NCBI RefSeq assembly: GCF_014203215.1
Contig: NZ_JACHIM010000001.1
Coordinates: forward strand, 310,001-374,000
Reading direction: 5' to 3'
DNA: 64,000 nucleotides
Origin: Bartonella callosciuri
GTDB lineage: Bacteria; Pseudomonadota; Alphaproteobacteria; Rhizobiales; Rhizobiaceae
Under the pieces are notes generated by a model. That model saw only the letters and a program-made list of their open reading frames with translations. It did no database searches and had not been told where the DNA came from. Made by a program: the position numbers and the translations under genes. Every line of letters begins with the position of its first letter. Positions within the stretch are counted from its first letter, which is position 1. Positions 8,207 through 17,394 of this stretch are shown in pieces.

Positions 8207-9553
8207 TATACATATCCCATACCTTAGAAAAAATATTTACAATAGGCAGTATGAAAGCAGTTGTGGACAAAATCGTTTTATAAAATCAGATGGGATTCTG
8301 TTGGTTGTACCATGGTGAAACAAAAAACATCGCACGGTCTAGACCTTTTTTTATGAAAAAATTGACATTATCACTTTTATCAACAACGCTAATAATGTTA
8401 CGCAAATCTTGCCATTCGAACCAATACCTAATCAATGTAAAGCTATCTCTGAAGACGTTGCTGCCCTCTATGTGAGAAAATGCAAGAAAGCTCATTTTAA
8501 AAGAAGAATATACCACAATTTTATTCTACTTTATTTTACACAGTACTATCTATGTCTTTAAATGATATTGCAAGGCAATAACATAACAATGCGATATTTA
8601 AAGTTCTTATGAAAAGCATCGCTATTTATAATTCTATGACATGCTTTTCAAAAAGGCCACCTCCCTCTTAAAGCCCGCTGGAAATATTAGCATAGAGATC
8701 TATCATGAACAAAAGTGCAATACTTAAAAAGATACAATGGGTCAAGCCCCAATGATGCCTGCACATAAATTCACAAGCATTTACTACAAGAAGAACCGAT
8801 TCCCGGCTTGGAAAAAAACATCTGCAAATGTTATCATCATTGACCACAACGTTTATGGACGACATTCTTTGGCACAAGCTTGAATTACGATGATGCAATT
8901 TGGAGAAAGTGATAAGATGTTACAATAATATCATTTAATTTAAAAACAGAAAAAACCAATTTAAAATAAAAGTTTCTCTTCTAATTCTATCTGAATTTGC
9001 AAAAAAGCAGTAACAAAACCATTAAAGAAAATCGTAGCACCCTGTTTCTTGGAGAAGATAATGTAAAAGTCACTAAAAAAATCAACGCAGAGATTCAAAA
9101 AATAAACATCTCTACATATCAGCTAATGCAAATGCTAAAAGGTTTTAAATGGAATCTTTTTTGGCTAGATTAAAGAAAATGTGGCATCATACTTCATAGC
9201 AAAATGGTGAAGAGCGCACCATTTGCAAAAAACAATCAAAAAACTAAGAAAAGATTCAATATAGACTGCAGTTTTACATTAAGTTTGTACTCAGTGGGAC
9301 CAGGTCAGAATAGGCTATAATCAATTGTTTTTAAATATTTCTTACCATTAAATATGCTCTTCATCAAATTGGGTTTTGGTAGAAAAAATAGAAAATAGCA
9401 AAAATCAATATCCAGTACAAAAATGAGAGAAAGCTTTGGAAAATCTTTAAAAAATAAATTCGCACAAAAATCGTGCAAATTATACAAAATCACCTGGCAA
9501 GCTACACAAAAGGACACAGAACAAAACTTTTCTATAGTCTATCTGCTCTACAA
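8207..9553. other. Long region of decayed accessory DNA
   Basis: About 1.35 kb with only short, overlapping frames of no recognisable content. A TTG-initiated frame of 58 codons at 8997-9173 (ending MLKGFKWNLFWLD) has a coding-like composition, and a frame around 8350-8540 contains EDVAALYVRKCKKAHF; neither matches a family I know. The position between the phage-type genes and a tRNA suggests eroded prophage, but I see no duplicated tRNA 3' end that would mark an attachment site. Confidence 0.4.
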
Positions 9554-9630
9554 TGGTGGGCCCGGAGGGACTCGAACCCCCAACCAAGCGGTTATGAGCC
9601 GCTGGCTCTAACCAATTGAGCTACAGGCCC
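9554..9630 (-). tRNA. tRNA with CAU anticodon, probably tRNA-Ile2 (alternatively Met)
   Basis: A 77-nt cloverleaf with encoded CCA. The acceptor stem GGGCCTG pairs with CGGGCCC through one G-U, the D arm is GCTCAATTGGTTAGAGC, the anticodon loop is CTCATAA (anticodon at 9596-9594), and the T arm carries GGTTCGAGTCC. CAU is shared by initiator Met, elongator Met and the lysidine-modified Ile2. The G1-C72 pair rules out the initiator. The anticodon stem with TTGG variable loop resembles bacterial Ile2, but the assignment needs a TilS-identity or covariance-model check. Confidence 0.9.
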
Positions 9631-9805
9631 CACACAGGTTATTTTTCTCTAAACTAAAATGCCCTGTGATACAAGAGCTCACCTCAATTATAACCCATCT
9701 TTTTCTCTTTTCTATCGACTTTTTTTCTAATGCCCTAATTTCTTTACAAGGACTCTCAAAAGTGAGAAAATCGTAACCTGCAAATACAAAGGACTAAGAG
9801 TAGAT

Positions 9806-10543
9806 ATGACAAAAGTAATTTTCCAACCGCTGAATCATTATAAAGTTAAAATAGCTATGATGGCACTCACACTTCTAGCTAGTTCACTGCCCATAAATGC
9901 TGAAGAAAGCAAAATGAAAAATCCAACGATTACTGTTACTGCAACAGGCGAAAGCCAAGCAACACCCGATATGGCAATTATCAATCTAGCCGTTGTAACT
10001 TATGATAAAACTGCCCAGAAAGCATTAGCAGCCAATAATAAATCCATGAATGATATTGTAAATGCTTTTAAAAACAATGGCATCCAAGCAAATGACTTGC
10101 AAACATCAGGTTTATCCATTTATCAATCTAGCCCAGATAAACATCAAGAAAAAAAGGATAATGAAAAAGTTTATCATGTTTCAAATTCTTTAACAGTGCG
10201 TATTCGTGATCTTACCAATGCGGGGAAAATATTTGATCAAGCAATGGCACTGGGTGTTAACTCGGTTAATGGCATTACTTTTACTAACTCTGATACAAAG
10301 CCATTTTATCAAGAAGCCCGTAAAAAAGCCATTGCTGAAGCTATTGAAAAAGCAGAAACTATAGCACAAGCAGCAAATTTGAAGTTAGGAAAAATCATTG
10401 AAATCAATGAAAATAATGACCGTTATTATCCAACGACGCGCCTCATGAGCAGAGCAGTAGATGCAAGTTATGCTGCGACAAATTTCTCAGGAGGCGAATT
10501 GGGCTATAATGTCAGTGTTACCGTAGTATTTTCTATAGACTAA
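9806..10543 (+). CDS. bp26: SIMPL-domain periplasmic protein, BP26/Omp28 homologue
   Basis: A secreted 245-aa protein of the SIMPL/DUF541 family, related to the Brucella 26-kDa periplasmic immunogenic protein. A signal peptide spans about residues 1-32 (basic start, then MMALTLLASSLPINA with cleavage after NAE or similar). The mature part begins with the family hallmark ITVTATGESQATPDMAIINL and ends with YNVSVTVVFSID. Members of this family form periplasmic oligomeric rings; the physiological role is unclear. Intact and monocistronic, with a hairpin downstream at 10584-10618 separating it from the convergent YcgN-like gene. Confidence 0.92.
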   Translation: MTKVIFQPLNHYKVKIAMMALTLLASSLPINAEESKMKNPTITVTATGESQATPDMAIINLAVVTYDKTAQKALAANNKSMNDIVNAFKNNGIQANDLQTSGLSIYQSSPDKHQEKKDNEKVYHVSNSLTVRIRDLTNAGKIFDQAMALGVNSVNGITFTNSDTKPFYQEARKKAIAEAIEKAETIAQAANLKLGKIIEINENNDRYYPTTRLMSRAVDASYAATNFSGGELGYNVSVTVVFSID

Positions 10544-10583
10544 TTCAGTCATAGAATGTCATCAATTATTGCGTAAAATAATC

Positions 10584-10618
10584 ATATCACTGGCCTTCAC
10601 AGAGAAGCCCGGTGATAT
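10584..10618. terminator. Hairpin between convergent bp26 and ycgN-like genes
   Basis: ATATCACTGG at 10584-10593 pairs with CCGGTGATAT at 10609-10618 with one G-T pair, and the loop can extend with GGCC-TTC/GAAGCC. There is no T run, so it may be a bidirectional hairpin rather than a strong intrinsic terminator. Confidence 0.45.
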
Positions 10619-10668
10619 GGTGGAAGATAAACTTCTTCAGACGATAATTCATCTTCGTAAATTTCTAT

Positions 10669-11049
10669 CTATACACGTGCAGAAAATGGTGTTTGATGCA
10701 CCGTCTGACAATTTCCTGATACCAGTAGATGCCACCATTGAAGATCTTTTCCCTTATTAATCAGCGGATAGGCACAATTTTCGGGAAGCCAACGGGCTGT
10801 TTTTACTGTCGCAACATCCAATGCTATACAGTTTAAAACAATTGATTTACGATGAACATAGTTCCGACACCGATAAATTTCTCCATCCAAAAGACGACAA
10901 GCAACACTAGTTGCAATAGATATACCGGTATCATCATCTTCTACTTTATGCAAACAACAAAACCCACAACCATCGCAGAGGCTCTCCCACTCAGAAAGAG
11001 AAATTTCTTCTAGTTTTTTTATTTTCCAAAAGGGCAGCTTTTCACGCAT
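10669..11049 (-). CDS. YcgN/UPF0260-type cysteine-cluster protein, possibly 3'-truncated
   Basis: A cytoplasmic protein of the zinc/iron-chelating UPF0260 (YcgN) family; its function is not established. The start at 11049 gives MREKLPFWKIKKLEE, the usual family N-terminus; a TTG start further upstream is less likely. The cysteine motif LCDGCGFCCLHK is followed by ACRLLDGEIYRCRNY, WLPENCAYPL and WWHLLVSG, all family hallmarks. It stops after FSARV at 10669, where relatives usually continue. The same frame stays open for another 23 codons (YEDELSSEEV and so on) to a stop at 10597, so the TAG may be a recent nonsense change. Confidence 0.82.
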   Translation of the reverse strand: MREKLPFWKIKKLEEISLSEWESLCDGCGFCCLHKVEDDDTGISIATSVACRLLDGEIYRCRNYVHRKSIVLNCIALDVATVKTARWLPENCAYPLINKGKDLQWWHLLVSGNCQTVHQTPFSARV

Positions 11050-11076
11050 AAACTTGGCTATAGCCTTTTCCAACAA

Positions 11077-11681
11077 GACAATCTATCAAAAGCGAAATAA
11101 CCACAATGGATTATGTCTTGCCAAGACAGTCTTTTAAACTCAATTGAATAAAGACACACTCTATCTTTAACAAACATCTTGTGTAAAGAAAATAATACAT
11201 CAAAAATATCCATTATAAGTACATATAAAAGTCAACTAAAATACGTAATTTCAAATGTTTTACAATCTAAAACAATAATATCATCTGAATGGAATCTTCA
11301 CCCCCACATACCGATATAAATTGCTTGACTGAAAGCCTCTGTACAAGAGAGAATATACCTTGTTCTTCAAAAAGCTAATACATTTCAATAAGGCATTCTT
11401 CCCCCCTCTTCATAAACTCACCAGTAGATGCAGTAACATATTAGATACCATACATTCCTTTGAGAAATCACCACATTACTTCACACCGCATATCTGTTAT
11501 TTTTCATAGACAGTAAACAACATCAAACCCAAGAGAAAGATTGAACACCATATGGATCGGACAGATTGTTCAACACTTCCTATACACTCTTCTCAAAAAG
11601 ACATCTCAAGAACGAGGTAATATGTCCTTCATCCATTTTCACCAAGAAAGCATGCATCTTTTAAAATGTACAAATTTCTCA
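11077..11681. other. Intergenic region downstream of rpoD, no gene seen
   Basis: About 600 bases, AT-rich, stops in all frames. It separates the ycgN-like promoter side from the 3' end of rpoD. I see no strong terminator after rpoD and no coding remnant. Confidence 0.55.
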
Positions 11682-13694
11682 TTAAGAATCGAGAAAACTC
11701 CGCAATTTTCGTGAACGGCTAGGATGCTTTAATTTACGAAGTGCTTTTGCTTCAATCTGACGAATACGCTCCCTTGTGACTGAAAACTGTTGACCAACTT
11801 CTTCCAAGGTGTGATCGGTATTCATCCCTATACCAAAACGCATTCGCAAAACACGTTCTTCCCGTGGTGTTAATGAAGCAAGCACGCGAGTCGTTGTATC
11901 CCGCAGATTAGCCTGAATAGCTGCATCAATTGGCAATAGTGCATTTCTATCTTCAATAAAATCACCCAAATGGGAATCGTCTTCATCCCCAACAGGTGTT
12001 TCAAGTGAAATAGGTTCTTTTGCAATTTTAAGGACTTTTCGTACTTTTTCTAATGGCATCGAAAGTTTGCTAGACAGTTCTTCTGGTGTGGGTTCACGCC
12101 CAATTTCATGTAAAATCTGACGCGAAGTACGAACAATCTTGTTAATTGTTTCAATCATATGGACAGGAATACGAATAGTACGCGCCTGATCAGCAATTGA
12201 TCGGGTAATAGCTTGGCGAATCCACCATGTGGCATAAGTAGAAAATTTATACCCACGCCGATATTCAAACTTATCCACAGCCTTCATTAAACCGATATTG
12301 CCTTCTTGGATAAGATCAAGAAACTGCAAACCACGATTAGTATATTTTTTTGCAATTGAAATCACGAGACGCAAATTAGCTTCCACCATTTCTTTTTTAG
12401 CAATTGTTGATTCGCGCTCACCTTTCTGCACTTGCATAACAATCCGACGGAATTCACCAATGGAAATGGCAGTTTCTTGTGCAAGATTTTGTATTTCGCT
12501 ACGCAAGCGTTGAATTTCTTTGGCCTCACACATTGAAAATTCTTGCCAACCAGGCCCTGGCAAAGTCGCAATATAATTTATCCAATCTGCATCCAATTCA
12601 CGACCTTGGTATTCTTTTAAAAAATCCTGATGACTAATGCCATAGTTATTAGCTATCCGTTTCAGCTTACCCTCATTATGAATGAGCCTCTTATTGATAT
12701 CATAAAGCTGCTCAACCAAGGATTCGATACGATTTTGATTCAAAGAAAGAGATTTTACTGCTTGAATCAACTCACCCTTTAATTGAATATATTTTTTCTT
12801 CTGAGAAGGTGAAAGAGCCCCTTCTTTACACTCTACCAAACTGCTCTCAACATGCTGATCTTGTAACTTTCGCAATTTTACATAGGTTTGAGCAATGAAA
12901 TCCAATGTTTCCATGACCTGGGGATAGAGTTCATTTTCCATTGCAGCAAGGGACAAGTTAACTTCGTCATCGTCTTCTTCATCATCCTCAACGCCTCTGT
13001 CTTCCACGATATGTTCCATATTACGTATGCCAGAAGATACTTTTTCCTCTCTTATCTTATCAATTTCACTTTGTTCAACAACAGGAGCCTGTTTTGCTTC
13101 TGGACCCGCATAAGTCATTTCAAGATCAATAATTTCACGCAGAAGAATATGATGCTCTTTCAGTTCTTCACGCCAGATAATGAGAGCCTGAAAAGTCAAA
13201 GGACTCTCACAAAGCCCTGCAATCATTGTCTCACGCCCTGCTTCGATACGCTTAGCAATGGCAATTTCGCCTTCCCGCGAAAGCAGTTCAACAGCTCCCA
13301 TCTCACGCAAATACATACGCACCGGATCATCCGTACGATCGGTTACCTCACGCTTATTGGTTGTCGCTGTAATTGCATGGCTAGAGGACTCTGTTAAATC
13401 GCCCCCCTCTACTGTGACTTCTTCTTCATCATGTTCAGACTCGACTTCGTCTTCATCGTCCACGACATTAATACCCATCTCGGATAACATCGCCAAGATA
13501 TCTTCAATTTGTTCGGAGCTAACTTCTTCAGAAGGAAGAACTGCATTCAGTTCATCCATCGTCACATAACCATTTTTTTTTGCAAGTTTAATCATTTTCT
13601 TGATGGCATCATCAGAAAAATCAAGAAGAGGACTATCCAAACTCGCTTGGCTTATTACTTCTACATTATCTTTCTGTTTAACCTTTGTTGCCAT
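11682..13694 (-). CDS. rpoD: RNA polymerase primary sigma factor RpoD
   Basis: The housekeeping sigma-70 factor, 670 aa, directing RNA polymerase to vegetative promoters. Region 1.1 is N-terminal ([20 protein letters not shown]), followed by a very acidic stretch ([15 protein letters not shown]). Region 1.2 is [20 protein letters not shown]. Then comes a long non-conserved region with DDEEDDDE, region 2 ([38 protein letters not shown] for promoter melting and -10 recognition), region 3, and region 4.2 ([20 protein letters not shown]) for the -35 element. It lies downstream of dnaG on the same strand, an ancestral dnaG-rpoD arrangement, separated by 338 bases with a hairpin. Confidence 0.98.
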   Translation of the reverse strand: MATKVKQKDNVEVISQASLDSPLLDFSDDAIKKMIKLAKKNGYVTMDELNAVLPSEEVSSEQIEDILAMLSEMGINVVDDEDEVESEHDEEEVTVEGGDLTESSSHAITATTNKREVTDRTDDPVRMYLREMGAVELLSREGEIAIAKRIEAGRETMIAGLCESPLTFQALIIWREELKEHHILLREIIDLEMTYAGPEAKQAPVVEQSEIDKIREEKVSSGIRNMEHIVEDRGVEDDEEDDDEVNLSLAAMENELYPQVMETLDFIAQTYVKLRKLQDQHVESSLVECKEGALSPSQKKKYIQLKGELIQAVKSLSLNQNRIESLVEQLYDINKRLIHNEGKLKRIANNYGISHQDFLKEYQGRELDADWINYIATLPGPGWQEFSMCEAKEIQRLRSEIQNLAQETAISIGEFRRIVMQVQKGERESTIAKKEMVEANLRLVISIAKKYTNRGLQFLDLIQEGNIGLMKAVDKFEYRRGYKFSTYATWWIRQAITRSIADQARTIRIPVHMIETINKIVRTSRQILHEIGREPTPEELSSKLSMPLEKVRKVLKIAKEPISLETPVGDEDDSHLGDFIEDRNALLPIDAAIQANLRDTTTRVLASLTPREERVLRMRFGIGMNTDHTLEEVGQQFSVTRERIRQIEAKALRKLKHPSRSRKLRSFLDS

Positions 13695-14032
13695 ACCTTA
13701 ACTCCACTCGATCACTCCATAGCTTCCACGTGATCAGCTTTTGCGTTCTCACCTAACGTATCAACAATTTATCCTATATATTTCCTCTTAGAAGAGATTG
13801 CTATTAGAAAGAATACATTTTGTAAACGCCTTTCATTCACACAAAAACGCGGGAAAACTTCAGAAGTTTCCCCGACACCTCTCAGCCTTTCTGAGATAAT
13901 CTCTGCACCCTATAGTAAGAACCAATTTCCCGCTTTTTCTAAAATTTATTCGTCATTCCTTATAAAAATGCCGCTCTACATAAATTTTCTCATATTAAGC
14001 TTTAGGTGACTGATTCGCATCAAAAAAGCGAA
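13695..14032. other. dnaG-rpoD intergenic region
   Basis: About 340 bases upstream of rpoD on the minus strand. It contains the hairpins noted at 13843-13873 and 14011-14035 and presumably the main rpoD promoter. No small gene such as rpsU is present. Confidence 0.6.
13843..13873 (-). terminator. Intercistronic terminator-like hairpin between dnaG and rpoD
   Basis: Read on the minus strand, GGGAAACTT and AAGTTTTCCC form a 9-bp stem with one bulge and a 3-base loop, then GCG and five T. It would uncouple dnaG from rpoD transcription, as the known internal terminators of the E. coli rpsU-dnaG-rpoD operon do. A second small stem (CTCAG/CTGAG) is at 13881-13895. Confidence 0.5.
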
Positions 14033-14035
14033 TCA
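14011..14035 (-). repeat. Inverted repeat at the dnaG stop codon
   Basis: TGATTCGC at 14011-14018 and GCGAATCA at 14028-14035 are perfect inverted copies around a nine-base A-rich loop. The repeat includes the dnaG TGA. It could be a weak terminator or a 3'-end stabiliser. Confidence 0.35.
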
Positions 14036-15973
14036 TTTTATCATATCTTGCTTATTCCCCTCTATTTTTTCATCCAACCAACTTCCAAATCCTTCAATTG
14101 ATGCCTCTGTCGCTTGAGTCTGCTCCAACTCATTTTTTATCTCACGAAGCAGATCAAAAACCTCACTCTTAGGATTTTCTACAAGTTGCTCTTCAATATC
14201 TTGTAATCTCTTATGTAGGTGGTATTCTTGAAGATGCAAGTAGAGCGCTTGTTTTAATATAGCACGAGCGTCCTCTATGGGAACTCCGACGACAATAGTC
14301 CCCATACCAACATGTTGCACAAGATCTTTCATACGTTCTAACAACGCTTTTTGTCCTCTTTCTTCTAAAAGTGCAACCATTGTCTCTTTATCATGAAGCT
14401 GCTGTTCTCCAAGAATTTCCAACATGGATTGATGGAAACATACTAATTTTGTATTTTGTAACTCCAACTCAGCAAGAACTTCAAAATTTTCATACCATAA
14501 CTCAGGGTAGTAAGCCAGAATCAATAAAATAACTGCCTCACGCAAAGGGATAGATTGCGAAGAGTTTTGCACTATGTCAGAATTGACTACAGCAGAAAAA
14601 GGTTGATCTTTAAATATGCTATTTTGAGAGGACTTATGATATCGTCCTGCATCTTTTTTTTTCGAAAAAGAAGGATAAAAAAATTCAAAAAGCCGTTTCT
14701 TTATATCCTGTAAATAATAACGCCGTAACTCTTCATCCTTAATCGTAAAAATTTGCTGCTTCAATTGTTTTTCCAGCGTTGCTCGTGCCTCTGGGGTTTC
14801 AAAATTCTTTCCATCTGTAAAACGCCACCACAAAAGCTCAATCAATGGAATTGCTTTTTGCAAAAAAGAAGAAAAAAGTTGTGCACCACCAGCAGCAATA
14901 ATTTCATCTGGATCTTTGCCTTGTGGCAGCAAAACAAAGCGCACAGACACCCCCGCCTTTAAAAGAGGCAACACACGATCAGCAACACGCAAAGCAGCTT
15001 TTAAACCAGCGTCATCTCCATCAAAACACAAAATAGGATCAGTCCTCATCTGCCATAAAAGCCCAATTTGCGCTTCCGTTAATGCTGTTCCCAAAGGCGC
15101 TACCACTCCCTCAAAACCGGATTTAGTTAATGCGATGACATCCATATAACCTTCAACAACAAGGAGTGAACGAAGTCTTTCATTACCCCCAGAGCGGCTA
15201 TTTTTGCGAGCAGCGGCGGCATTGTAAAGGATATTTCCTTTATGAAACAGCACTGTTTCAGGACTATTGAGATATTTTGCCGGCGTATCTTTTTCTAACG
15301 CACGCCCTCCAAAAGCCACCACACGTCCTCGTAAATCTTCAATAGGAAACATAATACGATTTCTAAACCGATCATAGGAAACTGTATTTCCCTCACCCAA
15401 TTTGAGAAGTCCACAATCTTCCATTTGTTTTATTGAAATACCACGTGCACTTAAAGCTTCTTTCAAAGCTGTACGCCTCATTGGGGCAAAACCAATTTGA
15501 AAACGCTCTGCAATTTTTGGCGTTACACCGCGTTCATCAAGATAACGACGCGCCTGCATACCTTCTTCATCGTGTAAGCTACGTTGAAAAAAATCCGTAG
15601 CTATTTTCATAACGTTATAAAGATCAGCTTTTTCCATTTGGCGCTTATGACTTTGCGGATCAAAAAGAGGGAGTTTTATCCCCGCAAAATCGGCTAAACG
15701 CTCTACACTTTCTGAAAAATGCAATCCATCAAGTTCACAAAGGAAAGTAAAAATATCACCGCTCACACCGCAACCAAAACAGTAATAACGACTTTTACGA
15801 TCATCACAGTGAAAACTTGGAGTTTTCTCACCATGAAATGGGCAACAGCACCAAAAATCTCCTCGCGAAGGCTTGCTTTTTTGGGGATCAAAAACCACCC
15901 TTTGTCCAATAACTGTTGAAATTGGCAATCTTATGCGGAGCTCTTCAAGGAAATCAGGAGGAAAGCGCATCAT
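14033..15973 (-). CDS. dnaG: DNA primase DnaG
   Basis: Makes RNA primers at the replication fork with DnaB. At 646 aa it is of normal length. The N-terminal zinc ribbon is CHC2-type with Cys44, His47, Cys65 and Cys68 (CPFHGEKTPSF, YYCFGCG). The catalytic core shows YDRFRNRIMFPIED and GRVVAFGGRAL, then the TOPRIM domain with LLVVEGYMDVIAL and the acidic metal site CFDGDDAGLKAA. The C-terminal helical region (from about residue 480) would be the DnaB-interaction domain and is less conserved. No disruptions are seen. Confidence 0.97.
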   Translation of the reverse strand: MMRFPPDFLEELRIRLPISTVIGQRVVFDPQKSKPSRGDFWCCCPFHGEKTPSFHCDDRKSRYYCFGCGVSGDIFTFLCELDGLHFSESVERLADFAGIKLPLFDPQSHKRQMEKADLYNVMKIATDFFQRSLHDEEGMQARRYLDERGVTPKIAERFQIGFAPMRRTALKEALSARGISIKQMEDCGLLKLGEGNTVSYDRFRNRIMFPIEDLRGRVVAFGGRALEKDTPAKYLNSPETVLFHKGNILYNAAAARKNSRSGGNERLRSLLVVEGYMDVIALTKSGFEGVVAPLGTALTEAQIGLLWQMRTDPILCFDGDDAGLKAALRVADRVLPLLKAGVSVRFVLLPQGKDPDEIIAAGGAQLFSSFLQKAIPLIELLWWRFTDGKNFETPEARATLEKQLKQQIFTIKDEELRRYYLQDIKKRLFEFFYPSFSKKKDAGRYHKSSQNSIFKDQPFSAVVNSDIVQNSSQSIPLREAVILLILAYYPELWYENFEVLAELELQNTKLVCFHQSMLEILGEQQLHDKETMVALLEERGQKALLERMKDLVQHVGMGTIVVGVPIEDARAILKQALYLHLQEYHLHKRLQDIEEQLVENPKSEVFDLLREIKNELEQTQATEASIEGFGSWLDEKIEGNKQDMIK

Positions 15974-16106
15974 CTCTCACAGAGTTTTAAAATTCTTTTT
16001 TGCATATTTAATAACTTTAGAGCATAATTCCAATACTAGCCTTTGATCGGTTGAAAAGGTTTAAAGACTCAACCGTTTAAAATCTGAGAAATGGAGAGTA
16101 AATAAA

Positions 16107-17324
16107 GTGATCAAGTTCCTTGTTCAATATCCGCTGCTAGAATCTATTACTTGGCTCATTATTCTTATCATCATTACACTTTTAGTCAATTTTTTAGCAA
16201 GAAAACTACTTTTTCATGGAGCAAAACAGCTTTCTTCTGTTCTTCCTAAAAAAACAACCGTTGATATTGAGTGCACCATTCAATACATCGCTAATATTGT
16301 TGCAGCCTTTACTCTTTCAATCGGTATTAATTTTATACCAACACTTCCTGGTGCACTCAGCACTATTATAGGTAATGTTGCGAACGCTTTCATTATTTTT
16401 GTTGTTGTCCTTGCCATTTCTTCTCTTCTTAATGTTATTAATATCCTTTATGAACAACGACCAACAGCGCGGTTAAAACCAATAAAAGGCTATATTCAAA
16501 TCGCTAAAATTGCGCTTTTTACTCTAGCTGCAATTCTGATGATCGCCACATTGATTGACCGCTCACCTCTTATTCTTCTATCCGGTCTTGGTGCAATGGC
16601 AGCTGTCCTAATGTTGATTTTCCAAGATACGCTGCTTTCTCTTATTGCAGGCATTCAAATTTCATCGACCGATATGGTACGTGTTGGCGATTGGATTCAA
16701 ATTCCTAGCCTCGATGTAGATGGGAATGTCACTGAAATCGCACTTCACACTGTTAAAGTTCAAAATTTCGATAAAACAAGTACAACTGTGCCTATCCGTA
16801 AACTGGTAACTGATCCTTTTAAGAATTGGCGTGCAATGGAAGAAGCGGGAGGACGACGCATTAAACGCTCCCTTTTTATTGACCAATCAAGTATTCGTTT
16901 CCACACAGAAGAAGAACAAGAATGCCTTTCCAAATTTAATTTGTTAGAGAACTATTTCACAGAAAAAATACCAGAGATAAATAAATGGAACACGCAATTA
17001 GATAAAAATCGCGATGTTTTAGCAAATACACGTCGTTTAACCAATATTGGAACTTTCCGTGCTTATATCTTTTCTTATCTAGAAAAGCATCCAAACATTG
17101 AACAAAACATGACCCTGATGGCACGACAACTCCCTCCGACACCAAATGGTTTACCCTTGGAAATCTATTGTTTTACCAACACAACCGTTTGGTTAGAATA
17201 TGAAAAAATTCAATCTGATATTTTTGACCACCTTTATTCCATTCTTCCTAGTTTTGGTCTCAGGATTTTTCAAAATCCAAGTGGCTATGATTTTCACCAT
17301 GCATTAGAAGTGAAAAAAACGTAA
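16107..17324 (+). CDS. MscS-family mechanosensitive channel (YbdG-like)
   Basis: An inner-membrane protein of 405 aa that would release solutes on hypo-osmotic shock. It has about five hydrophobic segments before the MscS pore helix and beta domain: FQDTLLSLIAGIQISSTDMV, then VGDWIQIPSLDVDGNVTEIA and VPIRKLVTDPFKNW. The long C-terminal domain with RRIKRSLFID and LARQLPPTPNGLPLEIYCF matches YbdG/MscM-type rather than the small MscS. The start is GTG at 16107 with GGAGAG nine bases before. It is divergent from dnaG. Intact. Confidence 0.9.
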   Translation: MIKFLVQYPLLESITWLIILIIITLLVNFLARKLLFHGAKQLSSVLPKKTTVDIECTIQYIANIVAAFTLSIGINFIPTLPGALSTIIGNVANAFIIFVVVLAISSLLNVINILYEQRPTARLKPIKGYIQIAKIALFTLAAILMIATLIDRSPLILLSGLGAMAAVLMLIFQDTLLSLIAGIQISSTDMVRVGDWIQIPSLDVDGNVTEIALHTVKVQNFDKTSTTVPIRKLVTDPFKNWRAMEEAGGRRIKRSLFIDQSSIRFHTEEEQECLSKFNLLENYFTEKIPEINKWNTQLDKNRDVLANTRRLTNIGTFRAYIFSYLEKHPNIEQNMTLMARQLPPTPNGLPLEIYCFTNTTVWLEYEKIQSDIFDHLYSILPSFGLRIFQNPSGYDFHHALEVKKT

Positions 17325-17394
17325 AATGATCAACCTCAATTCGTCAATATTTTTAGATCAACCTTATTTATAACAACAGAGAAAGAAAAGTATC

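Noticed and set aside
9423-9611. Rightward 62-codon frame ending GGPGGTRTPNQAVMSRWL
   Set aside because: Its 3' half is the antisense translation of the tRNA at 9554-9630, a common false protein.
9554-9630. Initiator tRNA-Met
   Set aside because: The first acceptor pair is G-C, whereas bacterial initiator tRNA has an unpaired first position.
12888-13397. Rightward 169-codon frame inside rpoD
   Set aside because: Antisense to the acidic, low-complexity part of rpoD, with no family likeness.
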